Of a stretch of 64,000 nt of DNA, positions 9,577 through 20,400 are shown piece after piece; the first letter of the stretch is position 1; each line of letters begins with the position of its first letter. Below the pieces are notes generated by a model. That model saw only the letters and a list, made by a program, of their open reading frames with translations. It ran no database searches and was not told the origin of the DNA. The stretch is from Pyronema omphalodes (lineage: Eukaryota; Ascomycota; Pezizomycetes; Pezizales; Pyronemataceae). The DNA lies in the NCBI GenBank assembly GCA_024516155.1, contig JAJJXM010000068.1, forward strand, positions 186,001 through 250,000, written 5' to 3'. A program made the translations under genes and the position numbers.

Positions 9577-11823
9577 ATGGCGAGCTACGGCGGCCGACGA
9601 GCGCACTCCCCAGGTCCACGCAACCGTAGGGGCCATACGTCAATGGACCCGCACCGGGCCTCAACAGGTTCTCTGCCGGGCTATGTGGCAATCGGAGGAG
9701 GAAGTGACAGAGATGTTGATCGTGGAGCTCCAAGGGCAATGGGTCGGATGATTCCTGGAGGAGGCTTTCCAGAAGGCGCTGGAAGGAGGGGTGATCCTTT
9801 AGGATATCATTACGATGGACCCAGGATTCATCAACTTCATCCTCCTCCGGGCCAACCCCACCTTCAACCTCATATTACTCACGGTGGACCTCCTCCAGCT
9901 GCCCCTCCTGCTCCTCATAGCGGACAGCCATCTCCCTACGGAACAAACCCTCACTCGCCTGCTTCATCGTCCGACGCTCTCGACAGCCCGTATTATCCCA
10001 ACGGACCTGCCCCGCACCATCTTGCATACGTTCCAGCCCCACCTCAGCCACAGCCCGCTCCCGTACCCACAGCCATGAGAGGCGGCGACGGAAGCATCAG
10101 CCGCCGCCCTACCACCGCCGGTAATAAGCCCGCTATTCACCAGCAACAGTATGTTGATCAAGGCGACTACCCAGACTACCGTTCTAGCCGTCCCATAATC
10201 CACACTCAGCAAAGCTCGAGCTCCCAGCGTGATCGCTCCCCTTCTGAGGCATCTGGACCTCCCTTCATGGTCATCCCCGGTTCTGGCGGCGCAGTTAGCC
10301 ATCCTCGTGCCTACCATCCCGGCAGCAGCGGCTACTCTGACGACAGCTTCGAAAGCTCCAGCAAAGGTCAGAAAGGCTACCTTGTCTCCGCAGGCGCCGA
10401 TCGTCACCGTCGTACAAACAGCCGGGACTACCAGCTTGCCGCTTCCGAAAATCGTTCAAGAGCTGGAATGTACCATATTGATGGACCTCCCCGCCGTCGT
10501 GGCCGGGAACCAGGTCGTGAGGTTCCCCGCGAACGTAGCTTATCTCGTCCCGACCTTCGTCGGGCTCAGTCTGAAGACTATGACTATGATGAATCACCCG
10601 AGCCTCCCCGCCGCTTTAACAGCGGACCAGTCCCAACTGTTGGTGCTTTAGTCCGTTCTCAATCGCGCTCAGATTCTAGAGGCCCCTCTTCCAGCACTGG
10701 TCAGCTCGTGCGCCGTCGCCAGCAGCAGCAGGATGACGATGAAAGCGATGATGACGCCTCTTCCCCTGCCGATGGGACTATTCGAGTTGAATACAACGGG
10801 CAAGCCATCGATATCAAATACACTGGCAACAACGGCAAGCCTATGGTAGGAAATATCACCATCAACACCACTGCCCGCACCATCAGCGCTCCAGAGCCAC
10901 AGCCACAGCAGCCTGCGCAACAGCTTCTCCCCGCTCCTCCTCCTCCCCCACTAGCTCTTCCTCCTAATGTCGTTCCGGTTATGATCCCCGCTCCTCCTAG
11001 ACCTGGTGAAGGGCAACAACAGACCCAGCAAGCTCTTCCAGCTCCTCAGCAGATGCAAGCTCTCCCGGCCCCTCCCGCCCCTCCATCCCGTAGAGCTCCG
11101 AGATCTTCCGACTCAGACAACACCGACACCGATTACTCAGCCTCTCCCCGGGGTCCTGATATTTATCAGTCCATGTCCAACCTCCGCCTCGAAGACAGAG
11201 AGCGGGACAGAGAGTCACGGGACTCAAGAGACCCAAGAGACCGCGAACCTCAGCCTCGTGGCCGCGCACCCGCTCCCCCTCCCAACGCCGCTCCAGCTCC
11301 TCGTGCTCCCAGTGCTCCACCTTCCGCCCGCAGCCGCTCCCGTGGACCTCCAGAGGAACCCCTCTGGACTAAAATCTCTCGTGACATCGTTTCCAAGCGG
11401 GCCGTTCTCGTGCGTGGCTACGAGTTTGAGGAAGTTCCCGGCTCCATCATCATATACCGTGTACTTGATTCGCCGGAGATTGACGACTTGGTCGATCTTT
11501 CTGAGAAGATTCGTCAAGGCAAGGTTGAGGTTGTTCGTAGAGAGAGAGATCTGAGGGAGGGTAGGGATCCGAGAGAGGGCAGCAGTCGCAGACGGAGTCG
11601 AAGCCGTGGTGGAAACGGAAGACCGGGAAGTGTGCATGGCTCAATCGGTGGTGGATCGGGATCGATGGGACCTATGGGCCCCATGGGACCCGGACCATCG
11701 AAGGAGAGACCGCCGCCGATGAAGCCTGCCATCGTCCAGCGTATGCCTGAAGCTCCTAGTGCGCCTAGTGAGGATGGACGAGAGGGTCATGGAACTTATG
11801 TGGGGTACCGGAAGCGAGGTTAG
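9577..11823 (+). CDS. disordered Pro/Ser/Arg-rich fungal protein with conserved C-terminal module
   Basis: Single-exon gene of 748 aa. The ATG at 9577 is chosen because the open frame upstream of it contains no other in-frame ATG, and its context (GCAATGG) is good. Most of the protein is low complexity: Gly/His/Pro-rich at the N-terminus, SR- and RD-rich segments, PAPPPP runs and a QQQQDDDESDDD stretch. Two parts look folded. Residues about 401-440 contain TIRVEYNGQAIDIKYTG, apparently a small beta module. Residues about 595-653, beginning PLWTKISRDIVSKRAVLVRG, resemble a domain recurrent in fungal proteins of unknown function (DUF8035 type, named from memory and unverified). An arginine/serine-rich segment follows. 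No signal peptide or membrane segment is visible. The RS/RD character suggests a nuclear or RNA-associated role, but that is only a guess. Alternative: a purely structural scaffold. Confidence 0.85.
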   Translation: MASYGGRRAHSPGPRNRRGHTSMDPHRASTGSLPGYVAIGGGSDRDVDRGAPRAMGRMIPGGGFPEGAGRRGDPLGYHYDGPRIHQLHPPPGQPHLQPHITHGGPPPAAPPAPHSGQPSPYGTNPHSPASSSDALDSPYYPNGPAPHHLAYVPAPPQPQPAPVPTAMRGGDGSISRRPTTAGNKPAIHQQQYVDQGDYPDYRSSRPIIHTQQSSSSQRDRSPSEASGPPFMVIPGSGGAVSHPRAYHPGSSGYSDDSFESSSKGQKGYLVSAGADRHRRTNSRDYQLAASENRSRAGMYHIDGPPRRRGREPGREVPRERSLSRPDLRRAQSEDYDYDESPEPPRRFNSGPVPTVGALVRSQSRSDSRGPSSSTGQLVRRRQQQQDDDESDDDASSPADGTIRVEYNGQAIDIKYTGNNGKPMVGNITINTTARTISAPEPQPQQPAQQLLPAPPPPPLALPPNVVPVMIPAPPRPGEGQQQTQQALPAPQQMQALPAPPAPPSRRAPRSSDSDNTDTDYSASPRGPDIYQSMSNLRLEDRERDRESRDSRDPRDREPQPRGRAPAPPPNAAPAPRAPSAPPSARSRSRGPPEEPLWTKISRDIVSKRAVLVRGYEFEEVPGSIIIYRVLDSPEIDDLVDLSEKIRQGKVEVVRRERDLREGRDPREGSSRRRSRSRGGNGRPGSVHGSIGGGSGSMGPMGPMGPGPSKERPPPMKPAIVQRMPEAPSAPSEDGREGHGTYVGYRKRG

Positions 11824-12987
11824 GATAAGTTGATTGGGCTAGGAATCTCTTTTGATTCCCTGGGATATGAATATGGAAGACAAGATGGCGATAAGACGGC
11901 GATGAGATATTAAGAGTGATGATATACGATGATATGCGAGAAATGTTTTTGGCGATGATCTTTTTGGAGACGGTAATGTAAACGTGATGTAGGCAATTGA
12001 AACTATAGTTCTTACGTGTCAGTGGTCAGCATAAGACCGAGATTTGAAAGAGGCTTAGCGATGAGTAGGCGATGTCTTGATAACTCCCAGTGGCTGTAAA
12101 TCAAAAATGGAGGTGGAAGTGGGTGAAGCTTAAGAGACGAGGTTTTACAGATCTAAATGACGTCTGAAAGAGCCCCAAACCTTCAACTCTGCAAATCTGT
12201 GGCGAACCATCGTCCGTGCACTTCTAAGCGTGACAGGGCTGACAGGGCTGAGCTTAGCGAAATTGCGAGCAAGAGTCACGCTAAATGCTATCAGTAGTGT
12301 GGAATGCGGTTAGCCCGCCGACTGTTGACGGGCGGCGGGTTTCAGCCCTGTACTAACCGTTATCCTTATCGAGATCCCTCTCGAATTTTGATTTTGATTT
12401 TGATTATCCAGATTTGACTTAATGGACCCTAGACCCTGACGAAAACAGGGGTTTACCTGAAGAAAATTTAGAAGGATTAGACTGCTGAGATTGCACTTGG
12501 GTTTGATCCTCAGACGGAATATTCATTCAACCCTCGAAATTCGAAAATGAACGGTTCACAACTCCTTCTCATGTCAACGACTAACCCTCCAGCTCCACTG
12601 CTGATATTTTCCCTGTAAGAGATTCACTCGCCATTACTCTGTGGGATCTAACTACTGCATGGTCCAATCTGGCTAACATCTGTGATCCAGAACGTGAAAT
12701 ATTCCTTCTCCGCGACTGGGACTCCTTAGCAAATGGTGCCCAATGACTCCATAACTCTCCCCTGGCCCAAACACGAAGTCCGATACCATGGCACTATATC
12801 ACTCGCCCATTGCCATTCTCTATCATGACTACAGTTGTCACTGAGGATAACTTAATTCAATGCCGGATAGGGATATATAGTTTCGGACACAAATCTTGAA
12901 TCCTGAAACTGGCCAAAATGCAATCAGTACCTCTGGAACACCAGATATCAAAGGATTTGTTGGCTATTGGCTTTCCGCAACCATACA
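11824..12987. other. intergenic region, no gene seen
   Basis: This is the 3' flank of the preceding gene up to the tRNA cluster. Open frames are very short. A GC-rich inverted element (about 12313-12342, GCCCGCCGAC / GACGGGCGGCGGG) is the only local structure noted. No tRNA or snRNA pattern was found. Confidence 0.6.
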
Positions 12988-13060
12988 GCTCCGGTAGCTC
13001 AGGGGTTAGAGCGGTCGATTGCAGATCGACAGGTCCCTCGTTCAAATCGGGGTCGGAGCT
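12988..13060 (+). tRNA. tRNA-Cys (GCA)
   Basis: A complete 73-nt cloverleaf can be folded by eye: acceptor stem GCTCCGG paired with TCGGAGC (one G.U pair), D arm GCTC/GAGC, anticodon stem GTCGA/TCGAC with loop TTGCAGA (anticodon GCA), and T arm CCTCG-TTCAAAT-CGGGG. There is no intron. A T-rich Pol III terminator (TTCTTTTTTT) follows directly. The gene is identical over its full length to the minus-strand copy at 13734-13806. Confidence 0.95.
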
Positions 13061-13117
13061 TCTTTTTTTATTTTTCTGGCAAGGCAAGTTTTCCGGCGGG
13101 TAGATTGGGGATTCTTT

Positions 13118-13218
13118 TAGGGTGCGTTTGGTTCCAACCGAAAACAATGTTTTTAGCCCGTTTTACCGGTGAAATTTGGCCAAAAAACTTTGTTTTCGGT
13201 CGAACCAAACGCACCCTA
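13118..13218. mobile_element. 97-bp foldback MITE with TA target-site duplication
   Basis: The element body is 13120-13216, bounded on both sides by TA (13118-13119 and 13217-13218). Both ends begin GGGTGCGTTTGGTTC when read inwards, and pairing continues almost to the centre: the ends match for about 28 bp with one small mismatch/indel, then GTTTTTAGCC faces GGCCAAAAAAC, then a near-palindromic TTTTACCGGTGAAA centre. The whole unit can form one hairpin. Size, lack of coding capacity, long terminal inverted repeats and TA duplication fit a non-autonomous Tc1/mariner-like MITE. It sits about 60 bp downstream of tRNA-Cys. Family assignment is inference. Confidence 0.8.
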
Positions 13219-13733
13219 GATTGGAGACTGAGATGAAGGGGGCAAGGCAAAGGGGAGGACAAGGATAACTGGTATGCAGATTGCTGACTTTTGGTAATGC
13301 ATACACCACGGAACATATACTACATACATCAGATGCATTTTATGCACAAAGTCTCAACTCCTTCGCAGTGGGGCGGGCTGATGCATGACATATTGTATCA
13401 GTGGTTCCTGAAGGCATCGACCACGCTTTCCATGAATGAGAGGCGAGGTGAATAGAGGAGATGGCTTCTGTTTTGATGCAAGCTACGGGATATTTGATGC
13501 AAGTGATGCACAGAGCTCATTAGCGGGTGGAATCCATCAAACAGCATCTTCACAAGACATCCTCAACGTCCCGAAAACGTATTCCCACTTCACCACCGGA
13601 TTCAAAATGAAGAACTGGCAACCTATCCCTACCATATCCTCTCCGTACGCCAGTCAATCAACCTCCTCGTTTTGCTCCATTATCAATTTCATCGGTTTAA
13701 TCAAAACTTCATCATCCAGACCAGCAAAAAGAA

Positions 13734-13806
13734 AGCTCCGACCCCGATTTGAACGAGGGACCTGTCGATCTGCAATCGACCGCTCTAACCCCTGAGCTAC
13801 CGGAGC
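13734..13806 (-). tRNA. tRNA-Cys (GCA), inverted second copy
   Basis: The reverse complement is identical to the tRNA-Cys at 12988-13060: same stems, same TTGCAGA anticodon loop and the same T arm. On the minus strand it is followed by TTCTTTTTG, a Pol III terminator. Both copies share a short upstream CATACAG immediately before the acceptor stem. Confidence 0.95.
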
Positions 13807-14400
13807 TGTATGCTGTATGTTCTTAAATAACCATTCTATTCTGCTGAACTGTTGCCGGAGCTTGGCATCGCGGGATTGGTAATAAGCGCGGGGTATGTGA
13901 GGCTAGTCTATTATTGGCTTAGATAGCACGTCAATAAAAGCCAAAAGATTCATATCTGCAGATATGGCACACGATCAAAATCCCAATGGTGTTAGAGGGG
14001 TTTTTACGGATGCCAAAAGAGAGACGATGAAGGGCAATAGGGACAAGGGGTTTTTGGAGTGAACTTACGAGCAGTGAAGAAGAGACATCGTTAACCGCAG
14101 CAGTCTTAAATCATGCTCCACCATGGAGTGAATTTGGGATCAATAACTGCGAACTACTACCGCTTTTAATCTACCTACCTAGTCATATTGAACGTGTAGT
14201 ATGTGTGGTTCTCCTGGATGCCTTGTTGTCATTTTGGAATGTTGTGCTGATATACATATTCTGGCCTCCTTTCACATTGGGACCCAAATGCTCAAGCGGC
14301 AACAGGGCTCCCTGAGAAGGCTGTAAGAGATTTTGAATATATGAATTTCTTATTCAGAAAAACTGAATAGAATAGCAAACCTCAACCGTCAAACATATCA

Positions 14401-14472
14401 GCTCCGGTGGCTTAGGGGTAAAGCGCGACACTAGTAATGTCGAGATCCGCGGTTCAAATCCGCGTCGGAGCT
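14401..14472 (+). tRNA. tRNA-Thr (AGU)
   Basis: A 72-nt cloverleaf: acceptor GCTCCGG / TCGGAGC (same as in the tRNA-Cys genes), D arm GCTT/AAGC, anticodon stem CGACA/TGTCG with loop CTAGTAA (anticodon AGT in DNA), and T arm CGCGG-TTCAAAT-CCGCG with perfect pairing. It is followed by TTTCTTTTTG as Pol III terminator. No intron. Confidence 0.95.
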
Positions 14473-17400
14473 TTCTTTTTGTTTTTGCTCGAAATTGGTG
14501 GACGGCGGACTTCTTTTTTTATAGATAGTATTGTTAGTGAGACTATCGAAACAACTGGTGCACACAGGTACATCTTTTCAACCGGTCATTACCAGCGGAA
14601 TCAATTTTCAAGTGGTAAATGAGATTTAAGGCCACAGCCGAATGGCTGTGGTTAGTGTTGATATTCTCAATTCTGTTGATACTTTCATACAAAAGGCTAA
14701 TCCTGACACAATCTAAGGCTTATGTGTACTTCCATAGTTTCGACGTTTTCCTAGCAAATGATCATCAACAGAAACGTTCGATGTCGAGACTTGGATATCT
14801 GAAATTGGTGTGACGATTCATGGTCTAAGGAATTTGAGGACGTGAAAATGATTCAAGTCAATGAGCCTATACGACCGTGGCCGAAGGATTCATCCTTCCG
14901 ATCACAATGTATCACTCTCTACGCGGGGTGTGGTGGCGAATTTATTTTCACCTTTCTTTCGTATTGCCTCATTAGGTGGACCGTGGTTTCGACCACGATG
15001 ACAGGATACCCGTTTCTTTTGTCCGGGATAGGCCTTAGAGGCCTCGAACGCTTGTATGATTAAAATTAAATCAAATCAAACCGTCTTTCTCATAGGGTTG
15101 GTTTTATGAAGGTTGGTTGATAAAGGCATGCGTTGTTATTTGTGCTATACAAAGCAGTAAAAGAGTTTCCCCTCACTTTTATCAAATCTGAGTGACATGC
15201 TGCAGATTCGTGAGATGGCAATGGGGAGTCTTCCATGTATGATTTTGGGATCGTCATGGAAATTATCGTAACATTTGTGCATGCAAATCTCGGAAGAAAG
15301 CTTTCCGCTTTACACAACAAAAGAATGTCTTCAATATGCCAAATACTTTTCTACTTAGAAGTTATTGGAAGATTGAGATGTACGTCATAACCTTAAGGTT
15401 GGGAACGTTCAAGAAAATCAAATCAAATCAAGATTGAGATAAATTGCGTGTGATATGACACTGGATGACTAACTAGCTCCAGCTCGGTTTCGTAGTATTA
15501 ACTAGTCAATGCGTGGTCAACGAGGACGCTACCAGACAAAGTCAATGTATACGTCAAGGTAATATCTCTTCCATCTACCTCTTTTATGAAAGTACTATTC
15601 AATCTACGGCAGAATTTGCGTTTTCATACCTGCAAATTACTCATTGAAGTTGTTGAAATGTAGTTCACGATACTCTCGCATGGCTCAATATTTTATGTTT
15701 CTCTGTATTTCATGAGATTAGATATATATAAAACCTTCAATAAACACAGTCCAATGCTACGCTCTTGCTACGGTGTCGGAAAAACTACAGAAACATGGGT
15801 TGTATTTGATTTATCGGAAGATTCATAGGATATCACAATCTCGGGTCGTATTAAACATTTCACACGATACCACCGACGAAATAAGTTTTGTAGAATACCA
15901 GTGTATTGGAAGCATTCTAGGCAAAATTGGCTTTAGCTGGGGGTTACAATTAAAGTTACAGTTAGTGTTAGTTTTTCGTTCTTTGGTACCCTAAGAATAA
16001 TGTGGTATTCAACAAATTATGTAGTGCTCTATACCTTAGTTTGTGGCATCCTAACTATTGTCCTTTGTATCCCCCTTCTGCATCAATCGAGTGGAATTAT
16101 GAGCTTTGAAAGCGTACTTACAGAGTTTTCCCTCGTGTTTAACCAATTCTACTTGTCCTTTCGCTCTGTACAACAAATGCAGATGTACAGGGTGCTCTCC
16201 CACCCAATTCCCACTTATAATTCAGACGATCCTCTGCACGTACTTTCCATCCCTGTTCTAAGTAATGTTTTGTTCCTGAATTATGCACAATAAATAAACA
16301 ATAAGCAAAGAAGCAGGTAAAGAAACGACCTTTTTGTTAAAGCCGTATAGGAATACAAGTTGTCAAATCATCGTGAATCACGCATGTTAAGGGCATAAGT
16401 CACATCTAGAAATATCGTAATTTGGTATTGCGATGTACGAATCGCCCTCTAGTAGTGTTATTTATTATAACCAAACCCTACTCACGTAAATGATTTACCG
16501 CGACAGACACGTGCAAGCACCTCTGACTACTGTAGGGTTAAACCCCAAGTGAGTATGCAGAGTTCCAGGCTTAGGTTAGCTGCCTGGTATCGCAGCATGG
16601 ATACGAGCACAAAATCTATCAAACTCAATACCATTTAAGGAAAAGAGGTGCTAAAACCAATCGGTTAGCGGCAGAAAACATGCTCATGACTTCCGCCCCG
16701 AGTAAAAAGCCACGGAATACCGCCCGCCAGGAGCGGCTAACTGCCATCATTGAATCTCACACGTATAATTACAATAACTAATTGTCCTACCACAGGTGCT
16801 ATCGATAACGTTTTCACCTTTGAAATTCGCGCAGATCAAGTGCATAATGTTCTCCCATGGATATCTGCTTTTTATTATCTGCATCGTCCCATAGTACTGG
16901 GCCATAGTGAAAGTGCATTTTTTGATTGGTATCTTCCCTTCAGCTGAACCCATTGATCGAACGGAAACCGTTAACGCCGATCGAACATGAAACAGATCAT
17001 GCGACTAAAATTTATAACTGAACGAGCCTTAATTTCTTGTACCGCGCGTCGTCAAAACTTCGTCACCAACTTGTCACAGCAAGCGCGGTTGTGACAGCGG
17101 TAATTGAAGCGACATCTAGAGCGGATAAATTATACATTTAATCGACATAATAGTTCGAGTGATTTATAGTGAACGATTTAACAACGTTACATGGCATTGA
17201 ACTTGTAAGCCACCACCATGTTACAACTTTCGCTTGTTGCCTGAAAAAAAGCTTTTTGTTTGCTAGGATCGATCATAATCTTGACCAGCCCAGTACATCA
17301 TGCAACCCGGGTGGGCGGTCTACGCCGCAATCAAACTTATGCTCCTGACTGCTCGTTCATCACATCATGGGTGCAAGATCAACGTTCGGGTATCAATAAT

Positions 17401-20400
17401 TACCCTGCACATTGTTTGTCCCCTAGCCTGTGCAAGGACTCGGCCCTGGAAAACAAAACGCATAATGGTGGGAAATTCTGCCGCTTCCACGCATGGTTCG
17501 TGGAAATTCCATACTGCAGTGAACCCGGGGAATCTCGATGCTCAGTTACTGTGACTCCACGCGTTCCTAATATACAGCTGTTTAACTCCAAATAAAAGGA
17601 TGTTGCATAACAATAAAATCTTCTATATTATTGGACCCAGTACAATCATCAAACCGGTCGAAACGGAACTGGAGATGCAACAGTCCTCAAAAAATAACTT
17701 CACTAATAGTTCTCGTCCTTCGCGCGCCAAAATAAAACCCAAAACCTGTTTTGCGTCTCAGATATCTCTATATATAGATAGGTACGCACTCTTGCATTAT
17801 TCGCCAAGTGTGCCCCACTTCAGATACAATGTCCGCACTCCACGAGTGATATATTATGCTCTGGTTTCAGATAGACGACGATATACATCCAGTGCGGCGA
17901 CAGGAAAGGTCTCTATCTACTCTTAAGATCATCCGATGCTTATTCTTATCCTGAGTGCGTAATCACTGCAATAATTGAATAAGATCTTCGTTGAAAAGCA
18001 ATAAAGTTGCTTCCGTCAAAATGAAATCCAGAATGGAATTGGTATCCCATATCTAAGCAGCGTCATACATGGACATTCAACTGAAGTTTAGCCAAAAGTT
18101 TACACAATTACGTATACGAGATTCATTATTAAAGATACATCAGGCATCCGTCTCCACGTTTGATAATTTACGCCTCACAAGTCTTGATATCACGGATAGG
18201 TATAGTGCTACACAAGCCTGAATGACGACTTGTGTATCGTCCCAGGGAATTGCAGCCCTGAGAAATAAACACCCAAATGCCGTAAATCATCCCTTTAACT
18301 TTGGTTAAAAGGCTTGGGAATGTTTAAGCGGATAGGGCGCACTGGAATGTAACAATGTGCTTGTTAATTTGTGAGCTCCGGTAATTCCGGTTTCTTGGAA
18401 CAACATCTTACTTTAGAAAAGGAGCATTTTGACACAGAAGAAGCTCAGTGGCCGCATCAACCACGGCAGTTGTCTGTATTTCAGTGGGTTGCAGCAAAAA
18501 TGTCGGTTATAGAAATATCTATGACTGCAACGACAAATGCGTATACATATCGTCATTCTCGGCCTCGGTCACCGCCTTCCATTGACAAACAACACATCAG
18601 AACATAGCCGAGAAGTAGCTGCTCCGGGCAGGTAGAGGGACTTGTGGTCATGGGACTGTGGTTCATGAATGCATACTGCCAAGGAAACTACTTAGCGGAA
18701 GGGCAACGGAATTATTCGCCACTTAGGCACACGTTTGGCTTCTAGAAAAGGTTACTGCAGTTATCTCCCTGTATGCTCTGCAACGGGGGAGGGACCTTAG
18801 CACGTTTCCACTGGAAGGAGCCTAAAACCGGATGTACCTCAACTCATTGCACGGTACACCCCCAAGTTGGAAGGTTATTTATCCGAAGTCATGACAAGGT
18901 CTACCTCTATTAGTAGACCTCACCGATTTCACCCAGAATACACTGCCAACAGAAAGCAGGTAATTAGACGGGAAGGCCGGGATCTTCACCTACATGGCAC
19001 ATGTGTATTGTTAGGGTACAGTCCTGCCTGTGACGACAAAATCAACGAGTACCGAGTCCAACCAGTACCCTTGCTTTTACCTTCTATATAGAGTATCAGC
19101 AAACAGCCCATCCGGTTCTTCTAACCCACGCAGTATCAACGTCTTTTCGACGTTTCGCATCCAATGAAGTGTTCAATACTAGAAGGTGGTGAATGTGCGC
19201 TTTCTCTGCTGTTATCATGTAACAGGAACAAAACACCTCATCCGGCCGCTTTAAAAGTGTACCAGTAAGAATTATTACAATCTTTTGTTACATACTAAAG
19301 CCTTAACCGCATTAAACGTGATCACAAGCCACCATAACTCCAATGCAGAACGGAAATTGAAATGGAGACTGGAGAGCGGATCCGCTCACCGACACGGGAT
19401 CAGGTCCAGTTCTTATGTCCCGGTCTTGGCCTGCACCGTATCGTAGGATGCGTGCCTCGCGGCTCCATTGACCCAATCAAAGGAGAAGAAAGAGCTGATT
19501 CATCAAATATGCTATGCATATTTAGAACGCACCTTCCTCTTGATGCTGCATACTGCAGCTGTACAACCAAGACTAGGAAACATGAACTAAACATATTCCC
19601 GTTTCGGTGGTTGGATCCTCTATATTTACTGCTGGCGTATGTACATAGACAGCAGGAGCACAAGTGGAGCCTTATGGCCACCCTGGCATGTGATGTGAGC
19701 CCGGGTTCCGAAGGGATGATCATGAACCCCGGAAATGTCTCCTCCGTAACACGATTAAGTTTGGATGAAATGAGTTCTGACTAAAACATATCTTTCTCCT
19801 AGGTACATTTGGTGAATTACCAGAAGAGGATCTCGAATAGAGAGCGGCTTTTGATACCGGGCACCGAACGGCCTTTCTAGCCGTGCCCTCTTGAGAACAA
19901 TAAGAGCCAATCAATAATTACCCTCATATCATACGATAAAATCCATAAAAAGTAGATATATATCTCGCCGCTATAGAAAGATTTTAACGCCTGTGTACCT
20001 GCAAATCATGAAGTATTACTGGACGGTTGCATTCCTGATGCATCCAACAAAATTCCGCAACAACACTTTACACGGCTTCAGCGCAACGGATGGTCAGAAT
20101 TTTCATTGGAGGCGTTCAGCCTTTTGTATTATCCGCGGTTATCGATTATAAGTGGTTTGATGAATAGAAATGCGTCAAGTTGACCCAGAATGAGTGCCAG
20201 CCACACATCATACTCCAAACATCAACCATATGCAAGAAGAAACGTCTTTTCGTCCAACCGAACCAACGGCAACCATTACAGTGGCAAGGTTGCCACTCCT
20301 ACGTATTCATACCCAATTATGACGATTCAAGTGGTCTATTACGTCGCAGCCAACTTATTTCTGCAACAGACATTGGCAGTTGTAATATGACAAGACATGA

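Noticed and set aside
17260..17595. 111-codon Cys-containing frame resembling a small secreted protein
   Set aside because: Starts at TTG, contains no ATG and no signal peptide.
18372..18390. AGCTCCGGTA word like the 5' end of the tRNA-Cys genes
   Set aside because: Match stops after 10 nt; no D arm, anticodon stem or T arm follows.
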